A stretch of DNA of 64,000 nucleotides from Zoogloea oleivorans. Lineage in GTDB: Bacteria > Pseudomonadota > Gammaproteobacteria > Burkholderiales > Rhodocyclaceae. The DNA lies in NCBI RefSeq assembly GCF_008107625.1, contig NZ_SDKK01000019.1:31487-95486 (forward strand), written 5' to 3'. Under the pieces are notes generated by a model. The model was not told where the DNA came from. It worked only from the letters and a program-made list of their open reading frames with translations, and did no database searches. Positions within the stretch are counted from its first letter, which is position 1; each line of letters starts with the position of its first letter. Shown here piece by piece: positions 31,491 through 43,929 of this stretch. The position numbers and the translations under genes were made by a program.

Positions 31491-32330
31491 TCACGTCAGG
31501 CGGGTCCACACCGGCGTGAGATCGGGAGGAAGCGGAGAGGCGCGCCCAAGATCAATGGGGCTGTCTTCCGGACCATGAAAATCGGAGGCCCGGGACGCCA
31601 TCAGGCCGAACTTTCGCGCCAGTCGCGCAAAGGCCAGCAACTGACCGCCATCATGGGCACCGCAGGAAACCTCGACGGCATCGCCGCCCAGATCGCGAAA
31701 CTTTTCGAGGAGGAGATCCATCTCGGCGTGACTGAGCCGATAGCGCCCCGGATGGGCAATCACCGCCAGCCCGCCAGCCCCCTTGATCCAGCCGACCGCA
31801 TCTTCCAGCGTCGCCCACACATGCTCCACGTAACCAGGCTTGCCGCGGGCCAGGTAATGCAGAAAGACGTCGTGAACATTTCTGGAAGCGCCGATCTCGA
31901 CCAGATAGCGGGCGAAATGGGCACGACTCACCAGGGCCGGGTTGCCGGCATAACTGAGAGCACCTTCAAGCGCGCCGTGAATGCCGATCCGCTCGAGTTC
32001 GGCGGCAATGCGCACCGCCCGCCCGTCCCGGCCACTGCGCACTTTGCCAAGACCTTCGATCAGCGCCTCATTGGTAGGGTCGATACCGAGGCCGACGATA
32101 TGCAGCGTCTGGTCCAGCCAGGAAACCGAGACCTCGACACCGGGCACGAAACGCAGGCCCAGCTCCGCCGCCGTAGCGGCCGCCTCGGGCAGGCCGAGAA
32201 GTTCATCGTGATCAGTCAGGGCCAGCAGATCCACGCCGTTGGCGTGGGCGCGGCGCACCACCTCGGCAGGCGGCAAGGTGCCGTCCGAAGCAGTGGAATG
32301 ACAGTGCAGGTCTGCATTGAGGGCGTTCAT
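31491..32330 (-). CDS. rnm: PHP-domain 3',5'-nucleotide phosphatase / 5'-3' exoribonuclease (RnmA/YciV)
   Basis: Metal-dependent PHP phosphoesterase of 279 residues; relatives hydrolyse pAp and trim rRNA 5' ends. Metal motifs DLHCHSTASDG (near 7-17), ALTDHDE (near 38), GVEVS (near 64), VIAHPGRY (near 191) and SDFHG (near 252) are intact. ATG 32330 overlaps the hydrolase stop by four bases (ATGA). The adjacent yciO-like gene matches the E. coli order. Confidence 0.9.
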   Translation of the reverse strand: MNALNADLHCHSTASDGTLPPAEVVRRAHANGVDLLALTDHDELLGLPEAAATAAELGLRFVPGVEVSVSWLDQTLHIVGLGIDPTNEALIEGLGKVRSGRDGRAVRIAAELERIGIHGALEGALSYAGNPALVSRAHFARYLVEIGASRNVHDVFLHYLARGKPGYVEHVWATLEDAVGWIKGAGGLAVIAHPGRYRLSHAEMDLLLEKFRDLGGDAVEVSCGAHDGGQLLAFARLARKFGLMASRASDFHGPEDSPIDLGRASPLPPDLTPVWTRLT

Positions 32331-33202
32331 GATTCCTTGGGCAACAAGAAAGTCTCGATGATCCGGGCAACCTCCCCCGGCTGGTCGTGATGCAGGTTAT
32401 GTCCACTATTGGACACCTGAACTTCACGAAAGTCCCGAAAGCATGCCCGAGCCTGCTCGTGGGCCTCGTCCGTCACGCCAAGTCGGCGGCGCAAGTCAGG
32501 CTCGGCGGGCTCGATCCACAGGGTCGGTGCGATGACCCGCCGCCAACTGGCCATCGCCTCGGCACGCCGGTACAGCATGGGACTGACCCGTCGATGGGAC
32601 GGATCGCCTGCCAGGCGGATGCCACCCTGACCATCCGGCTCGCCCAGATGCCCGGCAAGGAAGGCCGCTTTCTCCTCCGTCAGGCGAGGATTGTCCGCGC
32701 GGAGACGGGCAGCCAGCGCCAGCCGGTCCGGATAGCCACGAAAACGCACCCCCGACTCCAGCTCGTTCAACCATTTCTCAAAGCGCTCCGGCGACTGCTG
32801 CGGATCGCTTTCGGCCAACCCGAAAGCGTCGAGCGCGATCAGACGGGCCACCCGGGCGGGACGCACGCCCGCGTAATGACAAGCCACATTGCCCCCCATG
32901 CTGTGTCCGATCAGGCTTACCTGACCATCCGGCACGAGGGCACGCAAAATGGCATCCAGGTCGGCAAAGTAATCGGGAAACCAGTAGGAATCACCATGCC
33001 ATTCCGTCAACCCGAAACCCCGCCAGTCAGGTGCGATCACATGCCAGTCGGCTTTCAGCTCATCAACGATGAACTGAAAGGAGGCGGACACATCCATCCA
33101 GCCGTGGAGCAAAAAAATCTTGGGCGCGCCCTCCACCCCCCATTCCCGGAGGTGATAGCGCAGCCCGCGAACATCGAGAAAACGGCTTCGGGACGGAGTC
33201 AT
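32327..33202 (-). CDS. alpha/beta hydrolase, substrate unknown
   Basis: 291 residues from ATG 33202 ([22 protein letters not shown]); the open frame to 33331 runs across the gcv promoter and is not coding. Oxyanion HGWMD, nucleophile elbow GHSMGG near residue 103, and a late His in [14 protein letters not shown]. Similar to haloalkane-dehalogenase-like and epoxide-hydrolase-like esterases, but the cap region does not reveal a substrate. Coupled by ATGA to the PHP phosphatase; divergent from gcvT. Confidence 0.87.
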   Translation of the reverse strand: MTPSRSRFLDVRGLRYHLREWGVEGAPKIFLLHGWMDVSASFQFIVDELKADWHVIAPDWRGFGLTEWHGDSYWFPDYFADLDAILRALVPDGQVSLIGHSMGGNVACHYAGVRPARVARLIALDAFGLAESDPQQSPERFEKWLNELESGVRFRGYPDRLALAARLRADNPRLTEEKAAFLAGHLGEPDGQGGIRLAGDPSHRRVSPMLYRRAEAMASWRRVIAPTLWIEPAEPDLRRRLGVTDEAHEQARACFRDFREVQVSNSGHNLHHDQPGEVARIIETFLLPKES

Positions 33203-33223
33203 CTGCACAATTGTAACAGACCC

Positions 33224-33252
33224 TTGCCCCGCCCCGCCCCGGATGGTAAGGT
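33224..33252 (+). promoter_or_regulatory. predicted promoter of the gcvTHP riboswitch transcript
   Basis: -35 TTGCCC (33224-33229), 17-base spacer, TGG-preceded -10 TAAGGT (33247-33252). The implied start near 33259 coincides with the first base of the riboswitch P1 stem. Hexamers are weak, so confidence is moderate. Confidence 0.45.
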
Positions 33253-33258
33253 GCGCGC

Positions 33259-33459
33259 CGTCGTGTGGGAGAGAGTTCGCACTGCATTGTGCGAGCCGCC
33301 GAAGGCGCAACCCCCGGAACCGCTCAGGCAAAAGGACCGCCGACGAATCAAGAATCTGGAGAGTGATGCCGCCCGCCCATTGTGCGTGGCCGCATCCACC
33401 GAAGGGGCACGCAGACGGTCGAAGTTACCGCTGCAATCTCTCAGGTACAAAGGACAGAT
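33259..33459 (+). ncRNA. tandem glycine riboswitch (two aptamers)
   Basis: First aptamer 33259-33345: P1 arms CGTCG/CGACG, core CGCCGAAGGCGCAA and GCTCAGGCAAAAGGACCG. Short linker 33346-33352. Second aptamer 33353-33459: P1 ATCTG/CAGAT, core CACCGAAGGGGCA and TCTCAGGTACAAAGGACAG. These are the conserved glycine-aptamer blocks, placed directly upstream of the glycine cleavage genes. Glycine binding is expected to raise gcvTHP expression, as in the well-studied family members. Confidence 0.95.
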
Positions 33460-33502
33460 GGGGCCAAGGCGATTTCACGTCGCCTTGGCCCCATTGCCTT
33501 TC
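33460..33502 (+). terminator. riboswitch expression-platform terminator
   Basis: Perfect 13-bp stem GGGGCCAAGGCGA/TCGCCTTGGCCCC with a 7-base loop (33460-33492), followed by ATTGCCTTTC, a poor U-run. It begins at the base after the second aptamer and ends 41 bases before the gcvT start. Confidence 0.75.
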
Positions 33503-33533
33503 TACACTGAACGATTGCCTGCCGGAGAGCCTC

Positions 33534-34616
33534 ATGCCCCAACAAACACCCCTTCACGCCACCCACGTCGCCGCAGGCGCCCGCATGGTCGACTTTGCCG
33601 GCTGGGACATGCCCGTCAATTACGGCTCCCAGATCGAGGAACATCACGCCGTACGTCGCGACGCCGGCATGTTCGATGTCTCCCACATGCTCGCGCTGGA
33701 CCTCGAAGGAGCTGATGCCAGGGCCTTCCTGCGCGGCCTCATCGCCAACGACGTGGCCAAGCTGGTCGAGCCGGGCAAGGCCCTGTACAGCTGCATGCTC
33801 ACCCCGCAGGGCGGCGTCATCGACGACCTGATCGTCTACTTCCTGTCCGACACCCGCTACCGCATCGTCGTCAACGCCGGCACCGCCGACAAGGACGTGG
33901 CGTGGATCCAGGAACAAATGCGCGCCACGGGCACCCAGGCCAATCTGGCGGTCCGTCGCGACCTGGCCATGATCGCCATCCAGGGCCCCAACGCCCAGGC
34001 CAAGACCTGGGCCGCGATCCCTGGCTCCGAAGCCGCCTCCGCCGCCCTCAAGCCTTTCCAGGCGACCCTCTTCGGCGATTACTTCATCGCCCGCACCGGC
34101 TACACCGGTGAAGACGGCTTCGAGCTGACCCTGCCGGTCGGCCAGGCCGCTGCCACCTGGGCCGCCCTGGCCGCTGCCGGCGTTGCCCCCTGCGGCCTCG
34201 GCGCCCGCGACACCCTGCGTCTTGAAGCCGGCATGGCCCTCTACGGCAACGACATGGACGAAAGTGTCTCCCCGCTCGACGCCGGTCTGGCCTGGACGGT
34301 GGACTTCAAGGACGAAAGCCGCGACTTTATCGGCAAGGCGACGCTGCAGGCCCAGGGTGCCCACCAGCAAACCCTCGGCCTCATTCTGGAAGACAAAGGC
34401 GTGCTGCGCTCCCACCAGAAAGTGTTCACCGCCAAGGGCGAAGGTGAAACCACCAGCGGCACCTTCTCGCCGACCCTCGAAAAATCCATCGCACTGGCCC
34501 GCCTGCCCCTCGGCGTGGCACCCGGCGATGCGGTTGAAGTAGACATTCGCGGCAAGCGCCTCAAGGCACGCGTCGTGAAAGCACCGTTCGTACGCAAGGG
34601 CCAGGCCCTGATCTGA
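33534..34616 (+). CDS. gcvT: glycine cleavage system T protein (aminomethyltransferase)
   Basis: Tetrahydrofolate-dependent subunit that releases ammonia and makes 5,10-methylene-THF. 360 residues from ATG 33534, preceded by GGAGAG at a good distance; the frame runs upstream through the riboswitch to 33243 and that part is not coding. [40 protein letters not shown] and the Asp of the folate site are present. Confidence 0.97.
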   Translation: MPQQTPLHATHVAAGARMVDFAGWDMPVNYGSQIEEHHAVRRDAGMFDVSHMLALDLEGADARAFLRGLIANDVAKLVEPGKALYSCMLTPQGGVIDDLIVYFLSDTRYRIVVNAGTADKDVAWIQEQMRATGTQANLAVRRDLAMIAIQGPNAQAKTWAAIPGSEAASAALKPFQATLFGDYFIARTGYTGEDGFELTLPVGQAAATWAALAAAGVAPCGLGARDTLRLEAGMALYGNDMDESVSPLDAGLAWTVDFKDESRDFIGKATLQAQGAHQQTLGLILEDKGVLRSHQKVFTAKGEGETTSGTFSPTLEKSIALARLPLGVAPGDAVEVDIRGKRLKARVVKAPFVRKGQALI

Positions 34617-34664
34617 CAAGCAGAAATCCACCAATCCCATCGACTTGAACAAGGACAGCAAACC

Positions 34665-35042
34665 ATGACGACCCCCACCGATCTGCGCTACACCGCCTCC
34701 CACGAATGGGTCCGCACCGAAGCTGACGGCACCCTCACCATCGGCGTTACCGATCACGCCCAGGAAGCCCTTGGCGACGTGGTCTTCCTCGAACTGCCCG
34801 AAGCCGGCCGTGTCGTGACCGCCGGGGAATCCATCGCGGTGATCGAATCGGTCAAGGCGGCCTCCGACATCTACGCCCCGGTGGCCGGCGAAATCATCGC
34901 CGCCAACCAGGAAGCCGTTGATGCCCCGGAATCCGTGAATGCCGATGCCTACGCCGCCTGGCTGTTCAAGATCAAGCCCGCCAACGCCGCCGCCGTGGAC
35001 GCCCTCCTCGACGCCGCCGGCTACGAAGCCGCCATCGGTTAA
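34665..35042 (+). CDS. gcvH: glycine cleavage system H protein (lipoyl carrier)
   Basis: Carries the aminomethyl group on a lipoyl-lysine between P and T proteins. 125 residues; lipoylation site K64 in [14 protein letters not shown] and [14 protein letters not shown] at the N-terminus. ATG 34665 has AAGGAC 8 bases before it. Confidence 0.98.
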   Translation: MTTPTDLRYTASHEWVRTEADGTLTIGVTDHAQEALGDVVFLELPEAGRVVTAGESIAVIESVKAASDIYAPVAGEIIAANQEAVDAPESVNADAYAAWLFKIKPANAAAVDALLDAAGYEAAIG

Positions 35043-35117
35043 GTCCTGGCTCGCGGGTGCGCCCGGCCGGTGCACCCCACCCCCTGCTGTTGCCGTAAAT
35101 CCAAATCGAGTACCCCC

Positions 35118-38012
<2,895 letters not shown>

Positions 38013-38030
38013 CTGAGCCAGTTGAAAGTG

Positions 38031-38067
38031 AAAGCCCCGGACAAGCACAAGCTTTCCGGGGCTTTTT
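38031..38067 (+). terminator. strong intrinsic terminator after gcvP
   Basis: Stem AAAGCCCCGGA/TCCGGGGCTTT (11 bp) with a 13-base loop, then TT. It lies 18 bases after the gcvP stop and between convergent genes, so it can serve both strands. Confidence 0.9.
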
Positions 38068-38091
38068 ACATCCAGCGCAACAGCCGTCGGA

Positions 38092-38883
38092 TCAGGGCTT
38101 CAGCATCGCCTTGATGAAGGACGCGGGAATCGCATACGAAATCCCGGATGGTGTCGTCACGGCACTCTCTTTCGCGCCCTTGACGAAGACCATGTTGATG
38201 ATGCCGATCACCTCTCCGGTGTCGGGATTGAAAAGCGGGCTTCCGCTGTTTCCCGGATAGCACACCGCATCCAGCTGAAAAACCGAATAACCTCCCGACG
38301 ACAACCGGCGAACAGCCTGGGCGTCGAGCTGCCGTGCCGAAGGCAGGGGCTGTCCGATCGGCGTGACAGCCGACACAATGCCCCGGTGTGTCACCGGCAC
38401 GATTCCGATAGTGGCCCCGAGCGGAAAGCCGGTCAGTGCAATCGCCTGCCCGTCCCGCACCCCGTCGGAGTCACCGAGGCGCACAGCCGGCAGCGGCGGA
38501 CCCTCGAAACGCAGTATCGACACGTCGTGCTCACGATCGACAGCCTCCTTGACCACCGGGCGAACCATGACCCGCCCGGAACCCGGCATGGCGATGACCA
38601 GACGCTCCTTGCCATCGGCACTGTCCAGAATGGCACCTTCCACATGCGCATTGGTCGCTACCTGATTGCCACTGCCAACGACAAAACCCGTTCCAAGAAA
38701 ACGGAACTGGGGATTCCGCGTTGGCTCGAAGCTCCCCACGGCGACAACCGATTTCTTTATCTCGACCACCGTCGCAGGCAAATCGGCCCTGGCTGGCGCA
38801 ATGAAGCAGGCCAGCAGCGCGGCCACGCTTCCCGCCAGCACGGCACGGCGCGACAACCACGCCGGCATCGACACATTGTTCAA
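38092..38883 (-). CDS. exported trypsin-like serine protease (S1 family), Tat-type signal
   Basis: 263 residues. Twin-arginine signal SRRAVLAGSVAALLACF (about 11-27), signal end near ARA. Catalytic triad H80 (TNAHVEG), D120 (REHDVSIL) and S213 (YPGNSGSPL). No PDZ domain, so it is not DegP/DegQ-like in architecture. TTG start at 38883 forms a TTGA overlap with the transglycosylase stop; ATG 38868 is the alternative. Last gene of the envelope cluster. The role could be processing of surface or PEP-CTERM proteins, but that is guesswork. Confidence 0.87.
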   Translation of the reverse strand: MNNVSMPAWLSRRAVLAGSVAALLACFIAPARADLPATVVEIKKSVVAVGSFEPTRNPQFRFLGTGFVVGSGNQVATNAHVEGAILDSADGKERLVIAMPGSGRVMVRPVVKEAVDREHDVSILRFEGPPLPAVRLGDSDGVRDGQAIALTGFPLGATIGIVPVTHRGIVSAVTPIGQPLPSARQLDAQAVRRLSSGGYSVFQLDAVCYPGNSGSPLFNPDTGEVIGIINMVFVKGAKESAVTTPSGISYAIPASFIKAMLKP

Positions 38884-39797
38884 CGGCTCACCGCCTTGAA
38901 GGTTTGCAGGAACGGAGAAGCACTCACGACGTGGGCGTCAAAGGGATGTTCGGTACGGGGGAAAAATGCCAGGATACGCTTCACGTAATTCTGGGTTTCC
39001 TTGTAGGGAGGCACGCCGCGATAACGATCTACCGCCCCTTCCCCTGCGTTGTAGCCGGCAACCGCCAGCGCCACATTGCCCTGATAATAGGCCAGCAGCC
39101 AGCGCAGGTAGGCAAGTCCGCCCTTGATGTTCTGCACCGGATCGAAACTGTCCTTCACGTTGAAGCGACTGGCGGTCTCGGGAATGAGCTGCATGACGCC
39201 CATGGCATTCTTCGGGGAAGTCGCCGTGGCATCGAAATTGGATTCGGTCGTGGCAATGGCCAGTGCCAGTCGCGGCTCAATGGAAAAGCGCGGGGCCAGC
39301 GTGGTGATCAGTTCGACCATGCGCTTTTTGTGGTCAGGCAGGGACGCCAGGTATTTTTGCGTATCCCAGGTGTCACGGGCGGCAAAACTGCGCTCTACCG
39401 CGCGCGCCTTGAGACATTCAGGGACACTGCCGGAGTAGTCACCGACGAGACGACGCGCCTTGGCGGCCTCTGCATGGCCACTGAAAACCGCCATGTCAAA
39501 CAGCGTGGCGGCGTAAGCATCATCCCGTGCCACACCGCGACCATTCGCGTACATCCAGCCAAGGCTGTACATGGCCTCGCTGCTTCCGAGGCGAACCGCA
39601 TCGCAATACAGCTCGGCGGCCCGCTCGGGATCGCGGGGAACGCCCTCCCCATGCTCGTAGGCCAGAGCCTGCGCGACAAGGACGGACGCATCCACGAGTT
39701 CCTGCGGATTGGCACACGCGACGCGCGCATTGCCTGCCAGGCATGCGCCCAGCAGCAACACGGAAAATATCTTTCGCAGACGCGTCACGCGCTTCAT
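38880..39797 (-). CDS. lytic transglycosylase (SLT) with Sel1 repeats, exported
   Basis: Cuts peptidoglycan glycan strands. 305 residues from ATG 39797 (MKRVTRLRK); the frame begins at TTG 39821. Hydrophobic signal 11-28, with LLGAC that could be a lipobox. Two Sel1-like repeats (about 45-115: EHGEGVPRDPERAAELY, ANGRGVARDDAYAATLF), then an SLT domain with the catalytic Glu in ATTESNF, MGVMQLIPETA and NAGEGAVDRYRGVPPYKETQNYV. Its start overlaps the end of the sugar-nucleotide dehydrogenase gene by 12 codons or fewer bases, so it is in the same transcript. Such enzymes often open the wall for polymer export. Confidence 0.92.
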   Translation of the reverse strand: MKRVTRLRKIFSVLLLGACLAGNARVACANPQELVDASVLVAQALAYEHGEGVPRDPERAAELYCDAVRLGSSEAMYSLGWMYANGRGVARDDAYAATLFDMAVFSGHAEAAKARRLVGDYSGSVPECLKARAVERSFAARDTWDTQKYLASLPDHKKRMVELITTLAPRFSIEPRLALAIATTESNFDATATSPKNAMGVMQLIPETASRFNVKDSFDPVQNIKGGLAYLRWLLAYYQGNVALAVAGYNAGEGAVDRYRGVPPYKETQNYVKRILAFFPRTEHPFDAHVVSASPFLQTFKAVSR

Positions 39798-39808
39798 CCC
39801 ATCGCCGC

Positions 39809-41089
39809 TCAGAGACGCCAAACGGTAGCGCCGGCAGCCTCAAGCTCGGCCGGATCGTAAAAACTCTTCACGTCGGCAAACACGCCCTTCGGCTGGAGCT
39901 TTTCGGCCAGTTGGGAGACACCCATCTCGGCGTATTCCTTGTGCGCCACGGCAGCCACGATGGCGGCAGCGCGCGGCAGCTTGTCCCACGGAGTCAGGCT
40001 GACGCCGTACTCGTGTTCGGCTTCACCGGACTCGGCTACCGGATCGTGCACATGCACGGTACAGCCAAAGCTCTGCAGTTCGTGGATCACGTCGATGACC
40101 TTGCTGTTGCGCAGGTCGGGGCAGTTTTCCTTGAAGGTCAGGCCGAGAACGATGACATCGGCGCCCTTGATGTTGTGGCCGGACTGGATCATCTGCTTGA
40201 CGGTCTGCTCGGCGATGTACTTGCCCATGCTGTCGTTGATGCGACGGCCGGCCAGGATGACCTGCGGGTGGTAGCCCAGCATGTCGGCCTTGTGAGTCAG
40301 GTAGTAGGGATCGACACCGATGCAGTGACCACCAACCAGACCCGGACGGAAGGGCAGGAAGTTCCACTTGGTACCGGCCGCCTTCAGCACTTCGATGGTG
40401 TCGATGCCGATCTTGTGGAAGATCACCGAGAGTTCGTTCATCAGGGCGATGTTGAGGTCGCGCTGGGTATTCTCGATGACCTTGGCAGCTTCGGCGACCT
40501 TGATCGAGCTGGCCGGGTAAACACCGGCAACGATCACTTCACCGTAGACTTCGGCCACCTTTTTGAGGGTTTCCGGGGTATCGCCGGAAACAACCTTCAT
40601 GATCTTGGTGACGGTGCGTTCCTTGTCGCCCGGGTTGATCCGCTCGGGGGAATAGCCGACGTTGAAGTCTTCCTTCCACTTGAGGCCGGAGAACTTCTCG
40701 AGGATGGGGATGCACACCTCTTCGGTAGCGCCCGGATACACGGTGGATTCATACACCACGATGGCGCCGCGCTTGAGGTGCTTGCCGACGCTCTCGGAAG
40801 ACTTGATCAGCGGGGTGAAATCGGGCTGGTGCGCTTCGTCGACCGGGGTCGGCACGGCAACGATGATGAAGTCGGCTTCACCGATGATCTTCGGATCGGT
40901 GCTGCAGGTGAGGTGCACGGCTGCCTTCAGGTCTTCCGTGCTCACCTCACCGGTGGGATCCACGTGGCGGCCATAGGCAGCAACCTTGTCTGCATGGAGA
41001 TCAAAACCGACCGTCTTCATCTTCTTACCGAATTCAACGGCGAGGGGCAGGCCTACATAGCCGAGGCCGATAACTGCGATGGTGCTCAT
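39809..41089 (-). CDS. tviB: nucleotide-sugar dehydrogenase (TviB/WbpO type, UDP-HexNAc 6-dehydrogenase)
   Basis: Oxidises a UDP-sugar to the uronic acid with NAD for surface polysaccharide. 426 residues. NAD motif GLGYVG near 8-13, TPVDEAHQPD, ESTVYPGATEE, ENTQRDLNIALMNE, catalytic Cys C256 in GGHCIGVDPYYL, and FKENCPDLRNSK. The motif pattern is that of TviB/VipA and WbpO rather than UDP-glucose dehydrogenase. Directly downstream of prsT by 39 bases. Exact substrate is inferred. Confidence 0.9.
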   Translation of the reverse strand: MSTIAVIGLGYVGLPLAVEFGKKMKTVGFDLHADKVAAYGRHVDPTGEVSTEDLKAAVHLTCSTDPKIIGEADFIIVAVPTPVDEAHQPDFTPLIKSSESVGKHLKRGAIVVYESTVYPGATEEVCIPILEKFSGLKWKEDFNVGYSPERINPGDKERTVTKIMKVVSGDTPETLKKVAEVYGEVIVAGVYPASSIKVAEAAKVIENTQRDLNIALMNELSVIFHKIGIDTIEVLKAAGTKWNFLPFRPGLVGGHCIGVDPYYLTHKADMLGYHPQVILAGRRINDSMGKYIAEQTVKQMIQSGHNIKGADVIVLGLTFKENCPDLRNSKVIDVIHELQSFGCTVHVHDPVAESGEAEHEYGVSLTPWDKLPRAAAIVAAVAHKEYAEMGVSQLAEKLQPKGVFADVKSFYDPAELEAAGATVWRL

Positions 41090-41128
41090 AAGATCGTTCC
41101 TGATTGAAATTAATTTTGCTGAAAACGA

Positions 41129-43912
41129 TTACAACGAAGCCTTGAGCTTATCGAGCTCGGCACGGATAGCTGATTTTTCCGGCGCCTTGCTCATCGCCGC
41201 ATCCAGCTCCTTGCGCGCACCATCCTTGTCGCCAATTTTGACCAGGGCCTTGGCAAGGTTCAGACGCAAGGCCGGCAAATTGGGCCCGAGGCTGACTGCC
41301 CTCTTGAGCTGCTCCACCCCTTTCGCGGTATCGCCACTGTCCATCAGCAGACCACCGAGGGTGTCGAGAACGACCGGGCTGTTCGGCGCCAGGGCAACCG
41401 CCTGTTGAGCGACACTGATTGCACTCTTGTCACCGAGCTTGCCGAGCACCCAGGCCAGATTGTTCAGCAGCATGGGGTTCTTGGGAGCAAGTTCCAGCAT
41501 CTGGCGATACTGCTGCGCCGCCAGTTCATACTTTTGTTCAGTCAGGCTGCGCTCGGCCAGATAGGAGCGCAGGACCAGATCCTTCGGATTGGCCTTGACC
41601 CAATCGGCAGCCAGCTTGGCAGCCTCGGCGGACTGACCGGCAGCAGCTCGGGCCCGGTACAGGCGAACAACCGACTGCGGACTCTTGTCGCGCTTGAAGG
41701 CCTCTTCAAAGGGCGGCAAGGCTTCAACCTTCTTGCCCATGGCACCAAGGATCTCGCCCTCAAGAACGTATCCAACAGCCGCGTCCTTGCGCTGCTTCTG
41801 TATGTCCTTCGCCACACCGATAGCCGCATCAGCCCTCTTGTTGCCCAGCAGAATGGCAATCAGACGCTGCTGCGCTTCGACGGTGTCCGGCTTGATGGCA
41901 ATTGCCTTGCGCAAACTCTGCTCCGCGGCGGACAAATCCTTGGTGGCCACCTGCAGATCAGCCATGGCGACCAGCGGCGCGGGCGAGTTGGGCATCTTCG
42001 GCGCCAGCTTGCTGTAGGTACTCAAGGCCTGCTGAAGCTCCCCGGCCCCCACCTGGGCACGCCCAAGCAGATCCTGAACCGCAGTATCTTCCGGCGCGGT
42101 CGCGGAGGCTTCCTGGGCGAGGAGAAGTGCCCGCTTTGCATCGCCGGACTGAATCAGCAGGCGCACCAGCGCCATGCGGATCGGCAGCGAATCGGGGACA
42201 GCCGTCAGCCCCTTCTCCAGCAGGGCCTGAACATCCTTGCCGGGCGCACCGGTCATCGCCATGAACTCTGCGAACTGGAGGTAAGCCTGGCCGCTCTTCG
42301 GGTTTTTGGCAATGAAACTATCGTAACGTTTGCGCGCGGCATCAAGCTGCTTGTCGGTGATGTCGAGCCTGGCCAGGTTGCTGACAGCCGGCAGGAAATC
42401 CGGCTTGAGTTCCAGCGCCTTGTCGAAGGCCTTGCGTGCGCCGGCAAAATCCTTGCTGGCGAGCAGGACCCCACCCTTCATGTTGTAGGTAACAGGATCA
42501 GCCGGCTTCTTCTTTTCGAGTGCCTGTACGGCACTCATGGCCTTGGCCGTTTCATTGCGGCGCAGGTGGGCCATGATCAGGGTGATGTCCGCCTGAATGT
42601 TGTTTGCATCAAGTGCGGAGGCCGCCTCCAGATCATGGAAAGCCTGATCGGTTTCCCCTGCGGCAAGCCGCGAAACCCCCAGGCGGGTGCGATACTGGGC
42701 ATTCTTGGGATCGGCCACACTGGCGCGACGGAAAAACTCTTCGGAGCGCGTGAAGTCGCCATTCATGGCGTACACCTGACCGGCAAGGTTCAGCACCCCG
42801 ATATCGTCCCCGGCGTCCTTGAGCAGCGGCTGGAGAGCCTCCTGCGCCTTGGCCGGTTCACGCAGCCCCAGATAGGCAGCAACCATCTGGCGACGGGCGA
42901 TGACAAGGTTCGGACTCTTCTCCAGTATCTTTGTCAGGTTTTCCTGGGCCTGGGCAAAATCCTGGCGCTGCAGCTGCAGCGTGGAGGCCAGCAACATTGC
43001 GGGAACATAGCCCGGAGCCACGCGCAGCACCTGCAGGACGCCATCGTAGGCCTCCTTGTTCTTGCCATTGCGGACGTCTACGTAGGCCTGCAGGTAAAGT
43101 GCCAGCGGATGATTGCCCGACGCTTTCTTCATGGCCTGAATCTTGGTTTGCGCCACGTCCACCTTGTTGGCACGCAGCAGCAGGGAGATAAGATTCTGAT
43201 AGGCAATCACATCCGCCGGCTTGCCGGCAATGACGGCCTCGTAGGCGACGATGGCTTCATCCGGACGATTCAGCGCAGTCAAAAGGTCAGCCCGCAGGCT
43301 GTGCGCCTCGGGAAGCTTGGGAGCGTCCTTGAGGATGGCATCCACGTCGGCAAGAGCCCCTTCGAGATCCCGGCCAATTGCACGAACGCGCGCCTGTCCG
43401 ACCCGGGCCAGCGGAAAGCCTGCAGACGCCTTCAGGGCGGACTGGAACCCCTCTGCAGCAACTTCAGTCTTGCCCTGGCCAAGGGCGGCATACCCCTGCG
43501 AGGTGAGGAAACTGGCCTGGGCTTCCGGCTGTGTCAGGTTCTGGCTGGCAAGTTCGGCGCTGATCCGCGGCCCCTGCCCCGTCGCGAGCAGGCTCTGGGC
43601 GAGGAGAGGCACGACCAGATCGGGAGAGAAACCCAGATCGAGCGCCCGCTTCAGCTCCTTTTCGGCCCCGGCATAATCGCCCTGGTCAAAATTGACCTTG
43701 CCGAGCAGGTAGCGGGCTTCCGCGAAGCTGGGGTTTTTCTGCAACGCATTCTTGAGCTGAATCGTGGCCGCACTCCGGTCATCCTTGGCCAGATAGTCCT
43801 TGGCGGACGCGATCATCGACTCAGGGCTGGCACCACATGCAGCCAGGAGCAAGGCACAAAGGGCACTGACCGCAGTGTTCCGAACTATGCTGCGTTTTGT
43901 CTGGGAGCGCAT
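41129..43912 (-). CDS. prsT: XrtA/PEP-CTERM system TPR-repeat lipoprotein PrsT
   Basis: Large outer-membrane-type lipoprotein of about 927 residues built almost entirely of TPR repeats. Signal peptide with lipobox LLLAAC, C26 when starting at ATG 43912. Start: the frame opens with GTG 43933 (GTGA overlap with prsR); ATG 43918 and 43912 follow, and 43912 is 9 bases after AGGA. PrsT is found with PrsK/PrsR next to XrtA-type exopolysaccharide loci; its exact role (polymer export or assembly scaffold) is not established. Confidence 0.92.
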   Translation of the reverse strand: MRSQTKRSIVRNTAVSALCALLLAACGASPESMIASAKDYLAKDDRSAATIQLKNALQKNPSFAEARYLLGKVNFDQGDYAGAEKELKRALDLGFSPDLVVPLLAQSLLATGQGPRISAELASQNLTQPEAQASFLTSQGYAALGQGKTEVAAEGFQSALKASAGFPLARVGQARVRAIGRDLEGALADVDAILKDAPKLPEAHSLRADLLTALNRPDEAIVAYEAVIAGKPADVIAYQNLISLLLRANKVDVAQTKIQAMKKASGNHPLALYLQAYVDVRNGKNKEAYDGVLQVLRVAPGYVPAMLLASTLQLQRQDFAQAQENLTKILEKSPNLVIARRQMVAAYLGLREPAKAQEALQPLLKDAGDDIGVLNLAGQVYAMNGDFTRSEEFFRRASVADPKNAQYRTRLGVSRLAAGETDQAFHDLEAASALDANNIQADITLIMAHLRRNETAKAMSAVQALEKKKPADPVTYNMKGGVLLASKDFAGARKAFDKALELKPDFLPAVSNLARLDITDKQLDAARKRYDSFIAKNPKSGQAYLQFAEFMAMTGAPGKDVQALLEKGLTAVPDSLPIRMALVRLLIQSGDAKRALLLAQEASATAPEDTAVQDLLGRAQVGAGELQQALSTYSKLAPKMPNSPAPLVAMADLQVATKDLSAAEQSLRKAIAIKPDTVEAQQRLIAILLGNKRADAAIGVAKDIQKQRKDAAVGYVLEGEILGAMGKKVEALPPFEEAFKRDKSPQSVVRLYRARAAAGQSAEAAKLAADWVKANPKDLVLRSYLAERSLTEQKYELAAQQYRQMLELAPKNPMLLNNLAWVLGKLGDKSAISVAQQAVALAPNSPVVLDTLGGLLMDSGDTAKGVEQLKRAVSLGPNLPALRLNLAKALVKIGDKDGARKELDAAMSKAPEKSAIRAELDKLKASL

Positions 43913-43929
43913 TTGCATGGATCCTTGAA

